This document shows positions 6,730-10,417 of a stretch of DNA of 10,417 nt, one piece after another (the first letter of the stretch is position 1; each line of letters begins with the position of its first letter). The notes under the pieces were generated by a model that searched no databases, was not told where the DNA came from, and worked only from the letters and a program-made list of their open reading frames with translations. Origin of the DNA: Planctomycetota bacterium. GTDB taxonomy: Bacteria; Planctomycetota; Planctomycetia; Pirellulales; Lacipirellulaceae. A program made the translations under genes and the position numbers. The DNA is taken from the NCBI GenBank assembly GCA_013151315.1, contig JAADIN010000192.1, positions 1-10,417 on the forward strand, in the 5' to 3' direction.

Positions 6730-6753
6730 GCCACGGGGTTGCAACCCCGTGGC
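6730..6753. repeat. Perfect 24-bp palindrome, same core as 2054-2089
   Basis: gccacggggttg followed by its exact complement caaccccgtggc, no loop, 22 bp after the SixA-like stop and 31 bp before the next start. The middle 14 bp are identical to those at 2065-2078, while the next two positions on each side differ in a pairing-preserving way. There is no T-run, so an intrinsic terminator is not shown. Confidence 0.8.
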
Positions 6754-6784
6754 GTTCCCCCCTGAGCAAGGAAGTCTCACGCGC

Positions 6785-8416
6785 ATGCCGAAACACGGAA
6801 AATTCGATTGCCTCATCATCGGCGGCGGTCACAACGGACTCGTTTGTGCCGCTTATCTCGCCAAAGCGGGCCGCAAGGTTTGCGTGCTCGAACGTCGCCA
6901 CGTACTGGGCGGCTGTGCGACGACCGAAGAACTTTGGCCCGGCTACAAAATTTCGACCGCCGCTTATGTCATCAGTCTGTTCCAAACGCAAATCTTGCGA
7001 GACCTTCGGCTGAAAGAATATGGGCTAAAAATTCTGCCCCGCTCGCCCTCGTCGTTTACGCCGCTGCCCGATGGGCGCAGCCTTACCATGGGCCCCGACG
7101 AGACGCTCAATCAGCGCGAAATCGGCAAGTTCAGCATGCGCGACGCAGCCGCCTATCCTCGCTACGAAGCCCTGCTAGGGCGCGTGGCCGCGGCACTCGA
7201 ACCGACGTTAAGCCAATCGGCGCCCGACCCCCTGCCGCTCCCCAAAGCATGGCGCAAAATTGGCCTCGCAAAAAAATTGCGTGATGGAAAAAAACTCCTC
7301 GATATGCACCGTGCAATCAAGGGCTTGGGTGCCGATTTGCCCGAAGCGGTCGAACTGCTAACCGGCGCTGCAAGGCCGATCCTCGAACGTTGGTTCGAGA
7401 GTGACGTGCTCATGGCAACGCTCGCCACCGATGCCATCATCGGCGCGTTTACGTCGATCAGTTCACCCGGCAGTGCCTATGTGCTGCTGCACCATGTAAT
7501 GGGCGAAGCGGGTGGAGCACGCGGCGTGTGGGGTTATGTCGAGGGCGGCATGGGCGGCTTGGCCGATGCACTCGAAGGGGCTTGTCAAGAACTCGGCGTC
7601 GAAATTCGCCGCGAGTCGCCCGTACATTCGATCCACACTGGCCGATCAGGCGTCGTCGGTGTCGGCTTGGAAGACGGCTCGCAGCTAAGTGCAGCCGTCG
7701 TTGCCTCAAGCGTCGACGCCCACCTCACCTTCGAAAAACTGCTCTCGCCCGATGTTTTGCCCGAAGAGTTTCGCGAGGCGATCGCACGAATCGATTACTC
7801 TTCGGCTTCAGCAAAAGTAAACTTGGCGCTGAGTGAGCCGCCCAAGTTCACGTGCCACCCCAACGTCGGCGTCGGGCCTCACCACCAGGGGACGATGCAC
7901 ATCGGCCCCTCGCTCGATTATCTCGACCGAGCCTACGACGACGCAAAATATGGCCGGCCTAGCGACGAGCCGATTCTCGAACTGACCATGCCTACGAGCG
8001 TCGACTCGACCATCGCCCCTGCGGGAAAGCACATTTTGTCGATGTTCGTCCAGTATGCCCCTTACAAGCTGGCCGAAGGCAATTGGGACGACCGCAAGGA
8101 AGCCTTTGGCGACCGCTGCGTCGAAATGCTCGCCCGCTATGCGCCGAACGTGCCGGCCGCGATCGAGCACCGCCAAGTGCTCAGCCCGCTCGATCTGGAG
8201 CGGACCTTTGGCCTGACCGGCGGCAACATCATGCAGGGTGCCATGTCGCCGCACCAGCTCTACTGTTTCCGCCCCGTCGCCGGCTGGGCCGATCACCGCA
8301 GCCCCGTGCCAGGCCTCTATCTTTGCGGCGCCGCCAGCCACCCAGGCGGTGGCGTCATGGGCGCCTGCGGTCGCAATGCGGCAACCGAAATCCTACGGGA
8401 TAGACTCTCGATGTGA
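6785..8416 (+). CDS. PYROXD2/CrtI-like FAD-dependent oxidoreductase
   Basis: A 543-aa flavoprotein of the NAD(P)/FAD-dependent phytoene desaturase-like family, closest in pattern to PYROXD2-type proteins. The N-terminal Rossmann fold is intact: CLIIGGGHNGLVCAAYLAKAG (9-29) followed by VCVLERR (32-38) with ribose-binding E36, then LGGCATTEE (41-49). The C-terminal FAD-closing segment PGLYLCGAASHPGGGVMGACG is present, with A-A-T-E-I-L after it. Length and both ends are normal for the family. Substrate is unknown; no other carotenoid-pathway gene is nearby, so a carotenoid role should not be assumed. Start: the ATG at 6785 has AAGGAAG 10 nt upstream and directly precedes the conserved domain. 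The frame stays open further upstream, but that part overlaps the SixA-like gene and crosses the palindrome, so it was rejected. Confidence 0.93.
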   Translation: MPKHGKFDCLIIGGGHNGLVCAAYLAKAGRKVCVLERRHVLGGCATTEELWPGYKISTAAYVISLFQTQILRDLRLKEYGLKILPRSPSSFTPLPDGRSLTMGPDETLNQREIGKFSMRDAAAYPRYEALLGRVAAALEPTLSQSAPDPLPLPKAWRKIGLAKKLRDGKKLLDMHRAIKGLGADLPEAVELLTGAARPILERWFESDVLMATLATDAIIGAFTSISSPGSAYVLLHHVMGEAGGARGVWGYVEGGMGGLADALEGACQELGVEIRRESPVHSIHTGRSGVVGVGLEDGSQLSAAVVASSVDAHLTFEKLLSPDVLPEEFREAIARIDYSSASAKVNLALSEPPKFTCHPNVGVGPHHQGTMHIGPSLDYLDRAYDDAKYGRPSDEPILELTMPTSVDSTIAPAGKHILSMFVQYAPYKLAEGNWDDRKEAFGDRCVEMLARYAPNVPAAIEHRQVLSPLDLERTFGLTGGNIMQGAMSPHQLYCFRPVAGWADHRSPVPGLYLCGAASHPGGGVMGACGRNAATEILRDRLSM

Positions 8417-8484
8417 GATGTGGGATGTTGGATTGTTGATGCGAGAGAGGACCAGTGCGGCTATCACATCAACAATCCAACATC
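8417..8484. repeat. Inverted repeat in the leader of the Fe-S scaffold gene
   Basis: gatgttggattgttgatg (8424-8441) and its exact complement catcaacaatccaacatc (8467-8484) form an 18-bp stem with a 25-nt spacer. The likeness extends imperfectly outward, where GATGT/ACATC units repeat on both sides. It fills most of the 86 bp between the oxidoreductase stop and the scaffold ATG. It could form a strong RNA hairpin ending 18 nt before that ATG. No T-run follows. Confidence 0.85.
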
Positions 8485-8502
8485 AAACATCAAACCTCCC
8501 CC

Positions 8503-8892
8503 ATGCCCTCCGAAGAAGAACTTTACCAAGAACACGTTCTCGATCACTACGAGGACCCCTTTCATCGGGGCCCACTCGAAGGGGCTACGCATGCCCATGA
8601 AGACAAAAACCCGCTCTGCGGCGATGTCGTGCGAATCGAACTCAAACTCGACGCCGACGGGAAAATCGAAGACCTCTATTTCACCGGCGACGGTTGCGTC
8701 ATCAGCCAAGCTTCGGCTTCGATGTTACTGGAAAAAATCTACGGCAAGACGGTCGACGATCTCAAAGGCTTTTCGGCCGCCGATATGCTTGTCCTGTACG
8801 GCCCCCGGTTGACGCCTAATCGGCAAAAGTGCTGTCTGCTGTCGTGGAAAGTTTTGCAGTCGGCTGTCCACTCGCCTTTAACGGAAAAGTAA
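8503..8892 (+). CDS. sufU: SufU-like Fe-S cluster assembly scaffold / sulfur acceptor
   Basis: A 129-aa IscU/SufU-fold protein. NPLCGD (36-41; C39, D41), GDGCVISQASASML (62-75; C65) and RQKCCLLSW (107-115; C110) supply the three cysteines and the aspartate that bind zinc or a nascent cluster. The R-x-K-C-x-x-L-x-W ending is SufU-like, where IscU has H-C. The spacing C65-C110 is short, however, like IscU, and the insertion typical of Bacillus-type SufU is not there. The protein probably accepts persulfide from the SufS encoded directly downstream. The ATG at 8503 lacks a clear Shine-Dalgarno. A GTG at 8455 would add 16 residues encoded by the inverted repeat and looks wrong. The stop TAA touches the sufS ATG with no gap. 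Confidence 0.92.
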   Translation: MPSEEELYQEHVLDHYEDPFHRGPLEGATHAHEDKNPLCGDVVRIELKLDADGKIEDLYFTGDGCVISQASASMLLEKIYGKTVDDLKGFSAADMLVLYGPRLTPNRQKCCLLSWKVLQSAVHSPLTEK

Positions 8893-10155
8893 ATGTCCGC
8901 TCTGCTCCCCGCTGCGCTACGCGATGATTTCCCGATCCTCAGCGGCAATGTGCTCGACGGTCATCCGCTCATTTTCCTGGATAATGCAGCAAGCACCCAG
9001 CGTCCTCGCCAAGTCATTGATGCCATTCGCAACGTCTACGAGCGCGACTACGCCAACGTCCACCGCGGCATCCACACACTTAGCGAACGGAGCACCGAGC
9101 TCTACGAACATGCCCGCGAAAAAGTCCGTGCGTTTATCGGTGCCGAACATACCCGCGAAGTGATTTTTACCTCGGGCACCACCGCCTCGATCAATCTCGT
9201 GGCACGCAGTTGGGGAGACGCCAACCTCCAGCCGGGCGACGAAGTGCTCACCACCGTGATGGAGCATCACTCGAATCTGGTTCCCTGGCAGCAGATGGCC
9301 GAGCGCACCGGGGCCGTGCTCCGCCACGTACCCATCACGAGCGATGGCCGGCTCGACATGCAAGCCTTCGAGGAGCTGCTCACCGAGCGCACCAAACTCG
9401 TCGCGGTAAGTTCGGTTTCCAACACCCTGGGCACCATCAACCCGATCGACGAAATCACAGCCAAAGCCCATGCGGCCGGGGCGTTGGTCCTGGTCGACGC
9501 CGCCCAAAGCGTGCCCCACATGCCGATCGATGTGCGAGCGCCGGACGTCGATTTCCTCGCCTTCAGTGGCCACAAAATGCTCGGCCCCTCGGGCGTCGGC
9601 ATTTTGTACGGCAAAGAGTCGTTGCTTGACGCGATGCCCCCCTTCCTCGGCGGCGGCAGCATGATCAATGAAGTGCGCCTTGATGGTTTTACGCCAGCCG
9701 AGTTGCCCGCCAAATTCGAAGCCGGCACGCCGCCCATCGTACCGGCCATCGGCATGTCGGCCGCCATCGATTATCTCAACCAAATCGGCATCGAGGCTAT
9801 CCATCGCCACGAACAGGTTTTGATGCAACTCGCCTACGACGCACTTAGTCAAGTCGAGGGTATAAAAATCCTTGGTCCCACGCCCAAAGATCGCGCAGGA
9901 TTGATCAGTTTTTCTTTTGATCGCATTCATGCGCACGAGTTTGCTCAGGTGCTCAACGATCAATTTGGCGTGGCGGTTCGCGCCGGGCATCATTGCACAC
10001 AACCGCTGCACGCACTGCTTGGAATCACGGCCAGCACACGGGCGAGTTTTTATCTCTACAATCAGCCGGAAGATATCGATCGGCTTGTCGAAGGCATTGC
10101 CGCCGTGCAGAAAATGTTTGCCCCGCGCGGGCGACGTCGCAAACGAAAGCAATAG
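8893..10155 (+). CDS. sufS: Cysteine desulfurase, group II (SufS)
   Basis: This PLP enzyme converts cysteine to alanine and an enzyme-bound persulfide for Fe-S cluster assembly. The 420 residues show the SufS/CsdA order: FLDNAAST (28-35), YANVHRGIHTLSER (53-66), FTSGTTASINLVA (92-104), MEHHSNLVPW (123-132, H125 stacking on PLP), VDAAQSVPH (201-209, D202/Q205), FSGHKMLGPSG (224-234, PLP lysine K228) and RAGHHCTQP (363-371, catalytic C368). All key residues are present at positions close to those of E. coli SufS. The unusual feature is a short, highly basic tail, RGRRRKRKQ, at 412-420. It starts immediately after the scaffold stop codon, so the two are almost certainly co-translated. No sufB, sufC or sufD gene is in the window. 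Confidence 0.97.
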   Translation: MSALLPAALRDDFPILSGNVLDGHPLIFLDNAASTQRPRQVIDAIRNVYERDYANVHRGIHTLSERSTELYEHAREKVRAFIGAEHTREVIFTSGTTASINLVARSWGDANLQPGDEVLTTVMEHHSNLVPWQQMAERTGAVLRHVPITSDGRLDMQAFEELLTERTKLVAVSSVSNTLGTINPIDEITAKAHAAGALVLVDAAQSVPHMPIDVRAPDVDFLAFSGHKMLGPSGVGILYGKESLLDAMPPFLGGGSMINEVRLDGFTPAELPAKFEAGTPPIVPAIGMSAAIDYLNQIGIEAIHRHEQVLMQLAYDALSQVEGIKILGPTPKDRAGLISFSFDRIHAHEFAQVLNDQFGVAVRAGHHCTQPLHALLGITASTRASFYLYNQPEDIDRLVEGIAAVQKMFAPRGRRRKRKQ

Positions 10156-10409
10156 CACCTCCTGGGGAAAGAAGGGGGGAGGAGCGACTTTTCTACTTAA
10201 AAACAAGCTTCGTTCACGAGGGAGAGCTTCTCGCAATCCTATATTTCCCCGTTTTTCCCTGCGTCTTTGCGTGAGACTTTGCAGTTCGCCTGAGAATTCT
10301 TCGCCAGTTGCTTGCATTCGCTGGAAGCGTCGAGTAGCCTGATTGGTACTGGAATGGGCGTTTAAAAAGTGGGGCGTGTTCCTTCCTGGACAGGAAAGAG
10401 GTAGAGCTA
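10156..10409. other. Gap after sufS; weak hairpins, no gene seen
   Basis: A purine-rich stretch follows the sufS stop, with a weak 5-bp stem cctcc/ggagg (10158-10162, 10178-10182) shortly before a short T-run; this is at best a poor terminator. Further right, ttcctg-ga-caggaa (10383-10396) is a 14-bp inverted repeat 13 nt before a possible start codon. No protein-like frame is evident. Confidence 0.4.
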
Positions 10410-10417
10410 ATGGCGTT
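10410..10417 (+). CDS. Possible start of the next gene (first two codons only)
   Basis: An ATG at 10410 is followed by GCG and the window edge. GAGG at 10398-10401 lies 8 nt upstream, and an inverted repeat sits just before that. Nothing can be said about the product, and the call rests only on the start context. Confidence 0.3.

Noticed and set aside
6494..6784. Upstream open extension of the oxidoreductase frame
   Set aside because: It overlaps the SixA-like gene and the palindrome, is arginine-rich and unlike any oxidoreductase N-terminus; the ATG at 6785 has a ribosome binding site.
8917..10317. A 466-codon open frame on the minus strand opposite sufS
   Set aside because: It is antisense to an unmistakable sufS, has no family motif, and long antisense frames are common opposite GC-biased codons.
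10343..10368. ttggta ... tttaaa as a promoter for the gene at 10410
   Set aside because: The spacer is only about 12 bp, too short for a normal sigma-70 promoter.

Overview
The window looks like chromosomal DNA of a planctomycete, most likely of the Pirellulales type. This is inferred from a PEP-CTERM exported protein, a trpC gene standing away from other trp genes, short palindromic intergenic repeats, a PYROXD2-like oxidoreductase, a SufU-SufS pair, and moderately GC-rich coding DNA with long intergenic gaps. No tRNA, rRNA, CRISPR array, transposase or phage gene was seen.

Layout. Positions 1-977 (minus) hold the N-terminal part of a soluble PAS-PAS sensor histidine kinase that runs off the left edge just after its H-box. 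A 267-bp divergent gap with a two-unit inverted repeat (1019-1130) separates it from trpC (1245-2030, plus). trpC converges on a PEP-CTERM protein gene (2116-2856, minus) across a perfect 36-bp palindrome. From 3097 to 4544 there are three minus-strand genes. Two are tiny basic proteins (66 and 58 aa) that share a C-terminal G-I-H-x-R...W signature, and between them lies a 168-aa degenerate response-regulator receiver with a GTG start. The spaces between and around them (3974-4367, 4545-5058) hold no convincing gene.

From 5059 everything is on the plus strand: an RNase HII-like protein with an altered active-site loop, a SixA-type histidine phosphatase 8 bp behind it, a second palindrome with the same core as the first, a FAD-dependent PYROXD2/CrtI-like oxidoreductase, an inverted repeat, and then an Fe-S scaffold gene (SufU-like) directly abutting a group II cysteine desulfurase (SufS). 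A possible next gene starts at 10410.

How the genes work together. SufS takes sulfur from cysteine and the adjacent scaffold protein receives it or builds the cluster, so these two form a real functional pair. The RNase HII-like and SixA-like genes are translationally close but their joint role is unknown. trpC, the kinase and the PEP-CTERM gene show no evident link. The least explained parts are the small-protein/receiver cluster, the palindrome families with compensatory changes, and the RNase HII-like protein.
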